This document shows, piece after piece, positions 10,690 to 21,528 of a stretch of DNA of 64,000 nucleotides. The DNA is taken from assembly GCA_964016885.1 (NCBI GenBank), contig OZ024743.1:348265894-348329893 (forward strand). The letters are read 5' to 3'. How positions within the stretch are numbered: the stretch's first letter is position 1; every line of letters begins with the position of its first letter. The translations under genes were made by a program, and so were the position numbers. The stretch comes from Eledone cirrhosa (Eukaryota; Mollusca; Cephalopoda; Octopoda; Eledonidae). A model generated the notes under the pieces. The model saw nothing but the letters and a program-made list of their open reading frames with translations. It was not told the origin of the DNA and did not search any database.

Positions 10690-11235
10690 CTAGAGAAGAG
10701 CAGGGTGAGATAGCACTGTCCTGATAGATTGAGCTACATCATCAGTTTCAAAATTCATAGGTGAAGGCTTGCAAAATCTTTATTGTAAAGATACCATTAA
10801 TCTCTAGATATAGTTATACTTTATGTATACAGCTATGTTAGAGTGAACACCTTAATTCTATTTTCCAGTCGAACCTGCAGATAGCTCTATTTGCGAATGA
10901 GGCGAATCTGCCCATGTACATAGGAATCGAAACTATATGTTTTCACCTACATTGAGTTCCAACTGAGAGCAGGGCAAGGGAGTACTGTCTTGATCACGAC
11001 AAGAGTCAGAAACAACATTGTAGATAGTTACTCACCCTCTGCTTCTGCAAGAATCCGCTAGATGGTGCTACGTCATCGGTTCCAAATTCATAGATGAAGG
11101 CTTTCAAAATGTTTATTCGTAAACAGACTGTATGTCGTTAGATATGCAAAACCCTCTCACTTATATGTATAGAGCTATGTTACAGCGGACACTTTAATTA
11201 TATATATATATATATATATCCGCAGATAGACGCGC
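10690..11235. repeat. Diverged direct duplication, unit offset about 336 bases
   Basis: Two segments repeat in order: GCTACATCATCAGTTTC...TTCATAGGTGAAGGCTT...AGCTATGTTAGAGTG (10732-10860) and GCTACGTCATCGGTTCC...TTCATAGATGAAGGCTT...AGCTATGTTACAGCG (11068-11190). Both are preceded by an AGCAGGG motif (10698, 10972) and followed by a CTGCAGATAG- or CCGCAGATAG-like end. The family is unknown and the repeat is non-coding. Confidence 0.6.
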
Positions 11236-11394
11236 TCCACCATCCTCTTTTCTAAAATAAGTATATCATACATAAAACGCCAGCGTCAACAGTTATTCAA
11301 GTGATAGCAACATGAATGGAGCTGTTATTTTCGTCTGAAAATATATTTTTCCGATTCAGCCCTGCCCATCCCCTCAAACTTTCTAATTTCTCAT

Positions 11395-11450
11395 TATTTC
11401 TTCTGATGAGAGAATAGTGTCCGAAACGTGAAGACCCTCTTCCTTCTATT
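11395..11450 (+). ncRNA. Hammerhead-ribozyme-like core, degraded
   Basis: CTGATGAG (11403-11410) is followed 11 bases later by CGAAAC (11422-11427) and GTGAAGACC, the order expected of a hammerhead core. The stem II bases between them pair poorly. Cores of this kind occur in Penelope-like elements. No adjoining protein remnant is visible, so it is either a relic or coincidence. Confidence 0.35.
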
Positions 11451-11599
11451 TCAAGAGTTAAACTTACATATTCCTTTCCCAAACTCTACCGTTTGTGTTG
11501 TTATTTTTGTTTATTTTTACACACACACACACACACACGTGACGTGGCACGATTCTTAACTATTTTTTAAATCTATTACTGGCAGGATCGCTTTGGAAA

Positions 11600-11705
11600 A
11601 TTAACTGTCCTATTGAGTTTGTCTCCTGATGAGTTCGATAATCGAGATTTGTCCTTAATAGGATATCTCAAAATACGAACGAAACCATGGTAGGGATTTA
11701 ATTAC
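11600..11705 (+). ncRNA. Hammerhead-ribozyme-like core with extended stem II
   Basis: CTGATGA (11626-11632) is followed by GTTCG, which pairs with CGAAC (11676-11680) immediately before GAAAC (11681-11685). The loop of this stem contains a further helix, GAGAT (11644-11648) with ATCTC, enclosing TCCT-TAAT-AGGA. Core spacing and a 5-bp perfect stem II fit a hammerhead with an elongated stem II. Stems I and III are not convincing by eye. Confidence 0.4.
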
Positions 11706-12073
11706 GGTATGTACACGTTTCTTCTATGTTTAAATTTATACCTAATTGTGTATGGTTGACGATATATTTGGTCAGTTTCTACATGCTGTTGAAATGTTGG
11801 GTAAATACTCTATTGTGGTCAACCGCGAAGAGGCTGCTTTCGGTTATTTATTAATATTTCTTCATAGGAGCCTTTATCCTTATAGCCTGGTCTAATTGAT
11901 TTTTTTTTGTATGGTTAATTATGGTAATTGGGAGAGGAAATAGTATATATTTCATCTAAGGACATAATTTATGATATATTGCTCTGATTATTTAATTTAT
12001 TAATTCTTCATTGAGCCACATCGTGAACGGTTGCCACATATATATCTGTGACTTTATTTATATATATGTAAAT

Positions 12074-12080
<7 letters not shown>

Positions 12081-12114
<34 letters not shown>
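12081..12114. repeat. (TA)n microsatellite
   Basis: Uninterrupted TA dinucleotides, just upstream of the 48-bp palindrome. Confidence 0.9.
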
Positions 12115-12115
<1 letters not shown>

Positions 12116-12127
12116 CACCATAAAGTT

Positions 12128-12185
12128 CATTCGGGAGAAATTATCAGGAAGCTTCCTGATGATTTCTCCCGAATGAAACAGTTCT
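12128..12185 (+). ncRNA. 48-bp palindrome containing a hammerhead-like core
   Basis: Bases 12128-12175 form a near-perfect inverted repeat. The arms start CATTCGGGAGAAAT, meet at AAGCTT, and differ at one base (a T/C change that remains G-U pairable in RNA). The right arm carries CTGATGA (12156-12162) and runs into GAAACAG (12175-12181). It could be a dimeric ribozyme relic or a cruciform-forming terminal repeat. Cleavage ability is not established. Confidence 0.4.
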
Positions 12186-12291
12186 AGTCCTGTAGAAGCC
12201 ATTTCTATATTAAATATTTATACTCTGCTATGATTTGAGTACCTTACTTAATGTGGTTACCCCCGATTTAACCCGGGATTAACTTATCGCT

Positions 12292-12304
12292 CTCTCTCTC
12301 TCTC

Positions 12305-12334
<30 letters not shown>
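12292..12334. repeat. (TC)n then (TA)n microsatellite
   Basis: CT repeats (12292-12307) are followed by TA repeats that run directly into the first copy of the 252-bp duplication. Confidence 0.85.
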
Positions 12335-12337
<3 letters not shown>

Positions 12338-12582
12338 CGTGACTATCTCCCCCTCCGCCTTTTGGGATTCTTTCTCACGTCGTGTGGACGTGTTCTTGAG
12401 ACTAGTAAAATGAGGTATCCTCTTGATAAGTCGGCAGACCTCGCAGGGACTCTATGTCTTTATGATATATTGTTTTTGTTTATGCCACGAAACTACGTAG
12501 TCGAGGAATTTAGGGGCAGTTTAGGTATGATACATTTTATTACTAATTATATCTAAATGTTTCTTCTCTCTTCATAATGTAT
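12331..12582 (+). repeat. 252-bp perfect direct repeat, copy 1
   Basis: This is identical as far as I can align it to 12926-13177 (offset 595). It contains a 64-codon frame (12362-12556) that is the same in both copies only because the DNA is the same; the frame has no recognisable domain. A (TA)n array lies on its left. Confidence 0.85.
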
Positions 12583-12925
12583 TTTTAACTCTGATACTGG
12601 TTCAGTCTAGTTCAACTGAATTGGTCTGTCCCGGTCATTCATTGAGCAACATCGGTGAAGTTGGCACCCTTAACTCACAGTTGGGTGCGGATGCATTCAT
12701 GTATATATGTGTGTGTCCGCATGTATCTGTGTGTTTCTAAATATATTGTTAATAACTCCCTCTGGTCGAGCAATCTTTGAAGTGTGGGGACAACTGGAAA
12801 GCTTCCATTACTCATACTTCTAGCCTTCTTCACCACCTCTTCTGCGGCCTCGATATGAATACCCCCTCCGCCTCCGTGGTATTTTTTTCGTGGTTATAAG
12901 AGGCTTAGCTCCGTTTCTCGACCGT

Positions 12926-13171
12926 TATATCGCGTGACTATCTCCCCCTCCGCCTTTTGGGATTCTTTCTCACGTCGTGTGGACGTGTTCTTGAGACTAG
13001 TAAAATGAGGTATCCTCTTGATAAGTCGGCAGACCTCGCAGGGACTCTATGTCTTTATGATATATTGTTTTTGTTTATGCCACGAAACTACGTAGTCGAG
13101 GAATTTAGGGGCAGTTTAGGTATGATACATTTTATTACTAATTATATCTAAATGTTTCTTCTCTCTTCATA

Positions 13172-13177
<6 letters not shown>
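12926..13177 (+). repeat. 252-bp perfect direct repeat, copy 2
   Basis: This is the second copy of the segment at 12331-12582. Here the (TA)n array is on the right (13176-13202). The 343-base spacer between copies contains CATTGAGCAACATCG, similar to CATTGAGCCACATCG at 12011, so the whole 12.0-13.2 kb block may be one terminal-repeat-like unit. Confidence 0.85.
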
Positions 13178-13202
<25 letters not shown>

Positions 13203-13205
<3 letters not shown>

Positions 13206-15203
13206 TGCCCCCGGATGACCGACGTCTAATTAACGGAACCAGTAAATGAATCAAAGAATCTCTATATACTTGTGTACATATTTGATGCTCGTTCACCATG
13301 CTCTCTCCCCCCTGTTGATTTTCCAATTTGCCTTGTTCTGTTATATATACTAGTATGTAATGAAACGGTATTAACCATTTCTGTATAAGTACTGCATCAA
13401 TCTATGAAATTAATTTTGTTGATAATTGTCACAGATTTATCTGGGAGTAGGTTAATACCATAAGTTAGAAACGTGTTTAAGCCTAAATGCTCATCAGTCC
13501 AGTGATTTTCCTTGCATCATGAAACTGAGAGTACATGATCTTCCATTTCAAAAGTAAGCTCTAGTTGCAGCTTTTGTCACCTATTTCATAGTGGTGGTTT
13601 GCAACCACCTGAAATAAATTACATTTTACAAGGACATAACAGGTAGTGCTATAGGAAGATCTCATCTACAAAAGTACGGTCGGTAGAACAACGATCTAAT
13701 GCCCTATGTCACTGGCAGCAGACTACACAATTAAGTTGGTACTCAGTCAGTGGTTGGTACGCGATTTATCCACTCCAATAAGATACAGAGTGAAGCCGAT
13801 TCTGATGGGATATGAATTGATTATCACCGCTTTCCTCTTAATATCATCGGTTTATTACGATCAGGTTTTCATTTACCTACAGTTCGCTATGAAATATATT
13901 GCGAATGAGAGGTTTCAATTCACTTCTTCATATCATATAACGACAAATTATTCTAACTAAACGCAATTGCTGGCCCACCCAAGACTAACGTTCAACTTCT
14001 AAACATGCGCTTAACATCAGAGGCAGATGCAAAGAATTATGGGATTTTTCCTGTTCATTGAAGCGAGAAACTACATCTAAATATCCGTACACTTCATTAC
14101 ACCTACATGGACACAGCAGCTATATGTTCATCTATTCAACATCAATTCCACATTAAAAATAAATTAAATTGGATGTAAATAAAACAAAATCGGATAAACA
14201 AATAAAATGAAATAAATATATAAATAAATAAATAAAATGCTAAAATAAAGTGATCGATAAATCTGACGCAAGTATTTACGAAGAATACTTTTTAGTACTA
14301 GAGAATTTACTGGCAAATCAGAAAATCGTTTATGGTAATTATTTTATTTATTAGAAGATAGCTGTTAGTTTAGTTGATGGTGTACTGGTTAAACTGGCGA
14401 TACAACAATGTGGTTCGTATCCCATGAGGATGTAGATATCTTCCTGTGGTCATGTCATCCCGCTCTTATACAGTCCTATCAAAGTTCCAAATAAGAAGGA
14501 GGATCAGTTCATGCATGCTTTTGTGAAGAGCATCAGCAGTAACGTCGAAGTAAAAGCTATTTCGAAACCGAATCTTTTTATTATATTGTTCTTGAGAAGA
14601 GATGGGAAACATATCATTACCGTCTAACTGTTTCACCGAATGGTGAAGTTAATGTGACCAATGTACACACACACATTTGCATGTTCCTGGCTGAAACAAA
14701 TATGTGGGAGCGAGAAAACAGTGAGCCTGGTCCGAATGTTTGTAACAATGTGGACTGCTATAAATATTCTGATATCATCTGATTATGTTAAACCATGTGA
14801 AATATTATGCTTCCATGGAAATTTTTCCCAATATTCAGGTCTTTTCGATAACCTTTTTTATATTTGTGAACCTCTGCCCTCCAAAACCTGAAAATAGATA
14901 TGAACCGTAGAAATGTCTTTCATATAATAGAAAATGTAAAAATAACTGTAAGAGCAGTGGGTCACTATTTGGAGAAAATTGGGTAAATTACTCTTAGAGA
15001 TAGGCAAATTAGAAAGGAGTGGTTCCTATATATTTTAGCTCGAAACAAATTATATGGAAACAGAGTTTTTAATATAACCACAGTTATGTACTGCGTTAAA
15101 ATCATACATATATTGAAATTTCTTTCATCTCCTCGTGACCCGATAAAAAAATGTAACAGCAATTTACTAGAATCGATTCAAACAAATAAAACATTCTATT
15201 CCT
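13203..15203. other. AT-rich interval, no supported gene
   Basis: No retroelement protein or known repeat is recognised. An 84-codon frame at 13706-13960 encodes a partly hydrophobic peptide without a recognisable family. A tRNA-like segment near 14380-14450 (TACTGGTTAAACTGGCGATAC, then GGTTCGTATCCC) could be a worn SINE head. Nothing else can be defended here. Confidence 0.5.
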
Positions 15204-15275
15204 GCACTTTACCCTATGACTATCCAAGCACTTTACCCCATGACTATCCAAGCTCTTTACCCTATGACTATTCAA
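15204..15275 (+). repeat. Three tandem copies of a 24-bp unit
   Basis: The unit GCACTTTACCCTATGACTAT plus CCAA is repeated three times with single-base changes. It sits in otherwise AT-rich DNA that continues without a gene to about 15950. Confidence 0.8.
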
Positions 15276-15949
15276 ATCAAAATCATTTTACACTAACAAA
15301 ATATTTTGTTTTTCTTTCAGTCTCATATATTGCCAGAGTTAACTGACATTAAGTTCAATAACATTAATTGCATTCCACACCTGTAAATTGTTCTCTTGTT
15401 AAAGAACGCATGTATTGTTATTGTTATTTTTATTCGTATTAAACAATCGACCTTCTTAATGATTAATGGTGTTTTTATAAAATCAGTACTGAAAGGAAAT
15501 TAACGTACGGATCATGAGGCTAATCTATGGGTGCAAAGATCATGATGCATTGCTATAACTGCGGTGAAATCGCGATGTAGAATGGTGTTTTAAATTGATA
15601 ACTCTTGAATGTTATTATAATTGGTGTTCTTCTACATGCTGTTGTAATTGTCGCTTTTATGTTGGATATATTTTCTACTGTCCTGCTGATAATATGTAAG
15701 GTAATATAATAATTGTAACCTTAACTCAAATGATGAGTATCACAATCAGCATCATCGTCATTATCTTTATAAATATTATCTTATATATATACAAAAAGTT
15801 TCATTAGCCACAGTTAGTGCATATTTTATCATGTTCTGAAGTTTACAAAGAAAACAACAAGGACGTCTCTGTATATTCTTCTAGAAAGTGTTTCTCGGAA
15901 GCCTCTAATTGAATCAGCAAAATTTTTCTTAAGAACGTATATTTTTATC

Positions 15950-17433
15950 TATTTGTGTGATTTACATGTGCGTGGGCGGTGTTAAATTTTGGAGTTTTGT
16001 GTAGTTTTTATATTTAATGCTAGTGCTCCATGAAGTTAAGTAAATTGTTGTTGTTTGGGGTTTTCTTTCTTTTTTTTTGCTGTATTGTTTTTGTAAGCTG
16101 CTTCGTTTTGTTGAATTTCACCTTGATATTGTTGCAAATGTTGGTTTGTATTTCATTGGGTTATGTGATGGTGATGGGGTTGTTGATGATGATGATGTTT
16201 TTAGCAGTGGGGCGGATGTTGATGATGATGCTAGTGACGTTGAAGTTGTGAGTTTTTTTTATGTTTATTTTTTTTAATTTCCCTCTGTTTTATTTTTCAG
16301 GCTGTAGGGTGGAGTTCGTTCTTTTTATGTAATTGTTTTCAACGCTTCATCCTCATCGCAATCCGTGAGAAATTTTGTAAAGTCGGGCATTATCTTTCCC
16401 ATTTTTAATGGAGGTGGTGGTTTTGTTGTTGCCGTTGTTGATGCTGGTGTTATTTTATTCGTTTCATCTGCGGTCGCAGCCGACTTGTTTGCTTCCAGCA
16501 TGTGATCCGGCGTGGGAATGAGAAGGGGCCTAGTCATTATCTTAGTTTGTTTGGAGCAGGAGCACTTTAGGTGCATTTTCTCCCCTCAGATGTGGCACTT
16601 TGGCCTTCTACCCTCGACGGTCACGGGTATTTCTAACCTTAAAAATATTTTGCCCACTACGTTCGCACCATGGTTATCTCTTCTCTACAGTGTGGTGTGA
16701 TTGATTGTGTTCTGAATTATTGACGGGTGGCAAAGAGAACATCCAGTGACTTATTTTGTCCCACGGACTATGTAGGATTTATGTGACCATACGACACCCA
16801 TAACATTTTGGACTTGGTACTCGCTAACCCGTTCCTCCTTGCGCGATTTTGTACTAATTGTGCGGTAAGAAACCGTACAAAAACGTTTGTACTCCATGAT
16901 GTCAGGGGGTTGAGTGAGGATGACCCCGTGTCCGCTCTTCTTTACTAACCGCTTTGCCTCTTACATTTCTTCTTGGCTGACGTGGATTCTTTCCACCTTT
17001 GTAACCGCCTTTGCGAAGGATCGGGTCGCTTTCCAGGCCACGTCATCACGACTGCTGCTGTTGTCGTGTTTGTTCCCGTTGTTGTTGTTCCTGTTGTTGC
17101 TGTGGTTGTCATTCTTGTTGCTGATTATGTCACTGTACTGATTTTTCTACTTGTATCTGTTGCACATTTTCCCCTTAATGTTGTTGTTGTTGTGTTAGTG
17201 ACTGTGGTGGTGGTGCTTGCAATAGAGTTGTTGTTGTTTTTTTCAATGAAAGTGATAAAGTAGGAAAATGTTTTACGTAGTTTTCATTTTCATTTTCCTT
17301 TGCCAGTCTATTACTGTTGATGTTGTTGTTGCCGTCGGCGACGATGCCTGTGGTAGCACAATTAGTGAAAGGTCTCCCATCCTCAGGGCAAAGATGGTTG
17401 CCTGATGTTCCGTTATAAAGAAAAAAAACCAAA

Positions 17434-17440
<7 letters not shown>
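15950..17440 (-). pseudogene. Tx1-like LINE ORF1 fragment, reverse strand, decayed
   Basis: Read on the minus strand, the ORF1 core is recognisable. A KRLVKKSGHGV stretch is followed by a RFCTVSYRTI-like block near 16850, then VTVEGRRPKCHI and a zinc-knuckle region near 16570-16610. In the knuckle the second Cys is a stop codon and the last Cys is preserved (KMHLKCSC). The following MTRPLLIPTPDHM matches the Pro-rich tail of the other copies. The 5' part is a TTG/CAA-rich low-complexity run (17040-17250). No ORF2 follows, so this is an isolated, inactive ORF1 relic. Confidence 0.65.

Positions 17441-17463
<23 letters not shown>
17429..17463. repeat. (AC)n(AT)n microsatellite
   Basis: CA repeats pass into TA repeats between the ORF1 relic and the hairpin-ended repeat. 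Confidence 0.85.
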
Positions 17464-17464
<1 letters not shown>

Positions 17465-17922
17465 ATAAAGTAAGGAGTGCGGGACTGCGGACGGTTTATT
17501 TATTTTAATCCAGTTAGTAAAATAAGTTGGATTACTTCCAATAAATAATGAATGAATATGACATGATTTATCTACTAAATTTCGTAGCTGTTGATTAAAT
17601 ATATTTCGTTACTTATTTAAATATACACTTCTTTAACATTTTCAAAATGCCAAAACTTCCGGTTCCGCTTATATAAACATTCATATATTTCCATCACTAA
17701 TTTTCTCCTAATGCCATTTATATATAATATCGTCTTGTTTAATGTATCATGGATTACATAAGAGAGTGTAACGCAGTCTTCCTTCAATTTCTGTGTATAT
17801 TGTCAATTACGATTTTATTTCATGTATCATATCTGCATGCATATATACTTGCGTATAATATCAAGATGCACACTACACATGTTAGCAGAAAACCACCCTT
17901 CGTGCGTTTTTTTCTGCTAGTA
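17461..17922 (+). mobile_element. Hairpin-ended ~470-bp interspersed repeat, copy 1
   Basis: This matches 36138-36614 in inverted orientation over its whole length. It starts at AATAAAGTAAGGAGTGCGGG and ends with a hairpin region TAGCAGAAAACCACC...TTTCTGCTAGTAT. No coding capacity is seen; the 65-codon frame at 17749-17946 is incidental. Size, paired occurrence and a defined end suggest a non-autonomous element. The terminal hairpin with CTAG recalls Helitron or Helentron 3' ends, but the 5' end does not begin TC. Confidence 0.65.
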
Positions 17923-17997
17923 TATATAATAATTCAAACAACTTAAATTTACGAACCTTTTCTCCCATAGAAGTGTACGTGATCCGCTTTAGCCGCT

Positions 17998-17998
<1 letters not shown>

Positions 17999-18041
<43 letters not shown>

Positions 18042-18042
18042 T
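17999..18042. repeat. (TAA)n array at 5' side of R4-like copy 1
   Basis: An array of about 13 TAA units is followed directly by R4-like coding sequence, the expected outcome of insertion into a TAA microsatellite. Confidence 0.9.
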
Positions 18043-20354
18043 ACAGCTCACCTTGAGGAACAAATATGGGAAAATATAACAATTGAACAGTTGCGCTTGG
18101 CTCTAAGAAAAACCAGCAAATGGAAATCCCCAGGAAAAGACAAAATACAAAATTTTTGGATAAATGCCTTCACAGAGTCTCATGAGCTCTTAGCCCAACT
18201 TTACAATGAAATAGTTAAGGAGCTAGTTAACGGCATTACATTCCTGCTTCCGAAGAATGGTGAGACAAACAATCCCAAAAATTACAGACCGATAACTTGC
18301 TTGACCACAATGTATAAAATGTTAACATCAGTCCTAACTGAATACACATATGACCACCTGATAACAAATGACCTATTTCCCATTGAACAGAAAGTGTGTA
18401 AACGAGGCTCGTATGGCTGTAAGGATCAGCTTTTGGTTAACAAAATGATACTGGAAGATTGTCATAATAGACACAAAAATCTATCGATTGCTTGGATAGA
18501 TTATAAAAAAGCATTCGATAGTTTGCCACACAGTTGGATTGAAAAATGTTTAGAGATTTTCAAAATATCCCCCGTTGTCAGGAGGTTTTTGTCATTCAGT
18601 ATGAAGACATGGAAAACGACACTCCTTTTGAATAGTGAAACAAAATCACTAGAAGCTGGAGAAGTTAATATTAATTGTGGAATTTTTCAGGGTGACTCTT
18701 TATCACCGCTTTTATTCTGCATCGCACTTATACCATTAAGTAAAATGCTCAATGAAACAAGACATGGATATAAAGTCTATGACAAAACCATTAATCACTT
18801 GTTCTACATGGATGACCTGAAACTATTTGCAAAAAATGATGAACAATTGCAAGGACTATTATCCACTGTGGAGTAGTTCAGTGATGACATTAAAATGGAG
18901 TTTGGACTAGATAAATGCGCCAAAGCAACGTTCACCAGAGGAAAGCTGCTGAAGATTTCAGACATTAATCTTGATAGGGGGAACGTGATAAGAGAACTTG
19001 ATCAAGAAAAAATTTACAAATATCTAGGTGTTGGTGAAGGAGACCGAATCAAGCAATCAACAATGAGGGAAAGGATAAGGAAGGAATGTTACCGCAGAGT
19101 AAGAGCAATCTTAAGAACGGAATTGAATGCAAGGAATAGGATCGATGCCATAAACACACTTGCCATACCAGTAGTAACCTACAGTTACAATGTCATCAAC
19201 TGGTCAAGCACAGAGATCCGTAGGCTCGATACAAAATTCGAAAATTCTTAACCATGCACAGAATGCATCACCCTAAGGCAGATATAGATAGAATATATCT
19301 CCCTAGGAAAGAAGGAGGGCGTGGGTTAATCCAGTTAGACATTGCGTTGAAAACTGCAACAATTGGATTATCTACATATCTAAGGGAATCACATGATTGG
19401 ATGATCAAACTCGTTTTGAAACACAAAAGCATCAAAAGATCATATTCCATTACAAAAGATGCACAAAGATACAGTAATGGACTACAAATTTCGGAAGTCC
19501 CATTTACTGCTGAAATGGAAAACACAGAAAAAGCAAAGCAGGTAAAAGTAACTGCAAAGAAAGAACTGCTACAGAAACTGGTTAAGAAATGGCAAGAAAA
19601 TCCTCTGTATGGAAAATACCCAGAGCGAGCTAACAATCCTGATGTTGACAAAACTTTAACCCATCAGTGGTTGGCATCCTCTGGACTGAAATCGGAGACT
19701 GAAGGACTGATTATATCAGCACAAGATCAGTGTCTGCCAACAAAAAATTACCAAGCCAACATAATAAAAAATGGATGCAGCCCATTATGCCGTGTATGCA
19801 AAAAACAACCAGAGACCATTGACCATATAATTTCAATGTGCAGTCCTTTAGCTCCAACCGAATACCGAAACAGGCATGACAGAGCTGCACAATACATACA
19901 TTGGATAATGTGTAAGCATTTTGACCTGCCCCATCAAAAGAATTGGTGGGAGCATCAACCACCTCCCATACTTGAAAAAGATCCCATTTCACTCTTGTGG
20001 AACTTTAGCATCCAAACAGACCGAAAAATAGACGCAAATAGACCTGATATAATATTGAAGGACTTTAGAATGTGGGTATGCCTGCTAATTGATATGTCTG
20101 TTCCAATAGACAAGAATGTATCTATAAAAACATTTGAAAAATTGAGCCAATATAAGGAACAGGAGATAGAAATTGGAAAAATGTGGAAATTGAGAACTAA
20201 AACAATACCAGTGGTTGTAGGCGCTCTGGGAATGATACCTAAGGTGTCTAATGATTACATATCGCAAATCCCAGGAAAGCCGCGTATAAGAGAAATACAA
20301 AAGATATTACTAATGGGAACTGCCCATATACTAAGGAAGATTCTGTCAATATAA
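18043..20354 (+). pseudogene. R4-like RT-endonuclease, two lesions
   Basis: The frame is open from the 5' edge: WKSPGKDKI, NYRPITCL, motif A (IDYKKAFDSLPHSW), GIFQGDSLSPLLF, and the catalytic FYMDDLKLF box near 18805-18830. An in-frame TAG at 18874-18876 interrupts it, then the same frame continues. A 1-nt deletion near 19230 shifts the rest to the frame ending at 20354. That last part (from 19254) holds the CCHC finger (CRVCKKQPETIDHIISMC, about 19790-19845) and the endonuclease strand RPDIILK...LLIDMSVPID (about 20040-20110). The protein lacks the N-terminus. Only two disabling changes in 2.3 kb imply a fairly recent insertion. Confidence 0.85.
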
Positions 20355-20497
20355 GTACATCACAAGTCTAAACACTAAAGATGCATGTGTGAGTATGTAT
20401 GTTCTTTCTTGAACATGGCGGACCTTGTTGTCTCTTGAGGTCACTGGTTGTGACTTCGTGATAACTCGTATGAACATAAAGCAAGATAAATGCAACT

Positions 20498-20501
<4 letters not shown>
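18043..20501 (+). mobile_element. R4/Dong-like non-LTR retrotransposon, copy 1 (5'-truncated)
   Basis: A single-ORF LINE of the restriction-like-endonuclease class. It begins inside the ORF directly after (TAA)n and ends with a ~145-base 3' UTR and (AAT)n (20502-20533). Its protein and 3' UTR match the reverse copy at 50367-51506 far better than the 21.5-24.8 kb copy, so it defines a separate subfamily. Dong of silkworm is known to sit in TAA repeats, which agrees with the flanks here. Confidence 0.8.
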
Positions 20502-20532
<31 letters not shown>

Positions 20533-20533
20533 C
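20502..20533. repeat. (AAT)n array between R4-like copies 1 and 2
   Basis: About ten AAT units serve both as the tail of copy 1 and as the 5' flank of copy 2. Confidence 0.9.
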
Positions 20534-21446
20534 AGAACTGTACTGAAGGAGGGGACAATAGGCCAGGGGATGTCCAAGGAGGAAATAACATCAAGGAGAA
20601 AGAGCAGCCTTCAGGAAAAATCCCTTCATAGTACCTTCTTTGAGAAAACTGAATTTAGAGATCCACAGACATGGAACTGGTTGAGAAGAGGAGACCTTAA
20701 AAAGGCTACAGAAGGAATGTTAATGGCTGCGCAGGAGCAGGCCCTCAAAACGAAGTGGTTGAAACACCATATTTACAAGGAGGAGGCTAGCCCACTGTGC
20801 AGGATCTGTGGAGAGAGAGGAGACTGTGGCTCACGTTGTATCCGAGTGTAAACACCTAGCCCAGACCCACTATAAGGGCTGGAGACATGATGTGATTGGC
20901 AGGGTGATCCACTGGCACCTGTGCAAAGTAAAGAATTTACCACATTCTGAGAAATGGTATGAGCATAAGCCAGAGGCGGTGATAGAGAACGATCAGGTGA
21001 AGGTGCTGTGGGATTTTAGGATACAGACGGACAAGAAACTGGAACACAATAGACCTGACCTGGTGGTTGTGGACAAAGAAAAAAGATCGTGTCTGATTGT
21101 GCATGTGGCCTGCCCATTCGACACGAGAGTGCAAGAGAAGGAGAGGGAGAACATTAACCGATACCAGGACGTAAAGTGGGAGGTAAAAAGGATTTGGAAC
21201 TGCCATGAAGTCAAAGTGATCCCGATTGTCATAGGCGCACTGGGGACTATCTCCAAAAGTTTCCAGGGTTGGTTAACGAAAATCGGCCCCTTCACGCTTT
21301 TTGGAACGCTTCAAAAGGCATGCTTGCTGGGAACAGCAAGAACCCTCCGATACGTCCTGAATATCTGAGGCTGCAGGTAGTGGCTTGATATTCATTCCAA
21401 CGGACTTTCCAGTTAACTAACATCAATGACTGAGACTCAAGGAATA
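20534..21446 (+). mobile_element. R4/Dong-like LINE, copy 2 (heavily 5'-truncated)
   Basis: Only the last ~280 codons and the 3' UTR are present, starting immediately after (AAT)n. It differs from copy 3 (23880-24795) at few positions, so both stem from the same recently active lineage. It ends GACTGAGACTCAAGGAATAACA and then (ATA)n. Confidence 0.85.
20535..21368 (+). pseudogene. R4-like endonuclease domain, copy 2
   Basis: The frame reads RTVLKEGT, then WLRRGDLKKATEGML, and enters the CCHC finger at CRICGER. A 2-nt loss in a GA run (about 20812-20822) shifts frame. The remainder (20808-21368) reads EETVAHVVSECKHLA to the terminal LRYVLNI. In the endonuclease strand the second acidic residue, Asp in copy 3 (LIVDVACP), is His here (LIVHVACP, near 21100), so the nuclease site would be dead even without the frameshift. 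Confidence 0.8.
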
Positions 21447-21448
21447 AC

Positions 21449-21526
<78 letters not shown>

Positions 21527-21528
21527 TA
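21447..21528. repeat. (ATA)n array between R4-like copies 2 and 3
   Basis: About 27 uninterrupted triplets lie between the 3' end of copy 2 and the coding sequence of copy 3. Confidence 0.95.

Noticed and set aside
12362..13151. Identical 64-codon frames at 12362 and 12957 suggesting a duplicated gene
   Set aside because: Identity is due to the 252-bp DNA duplication; the peptide has no recognisable feature and no codon-level conservation can be inferred from identical DNA.
16030..16277. Plus-strand frames of 66-73 codons with hydrophobic starts
   Set aside because: They overlap the reverse-strand ORF1 relic and T/G-rich simple sequence.
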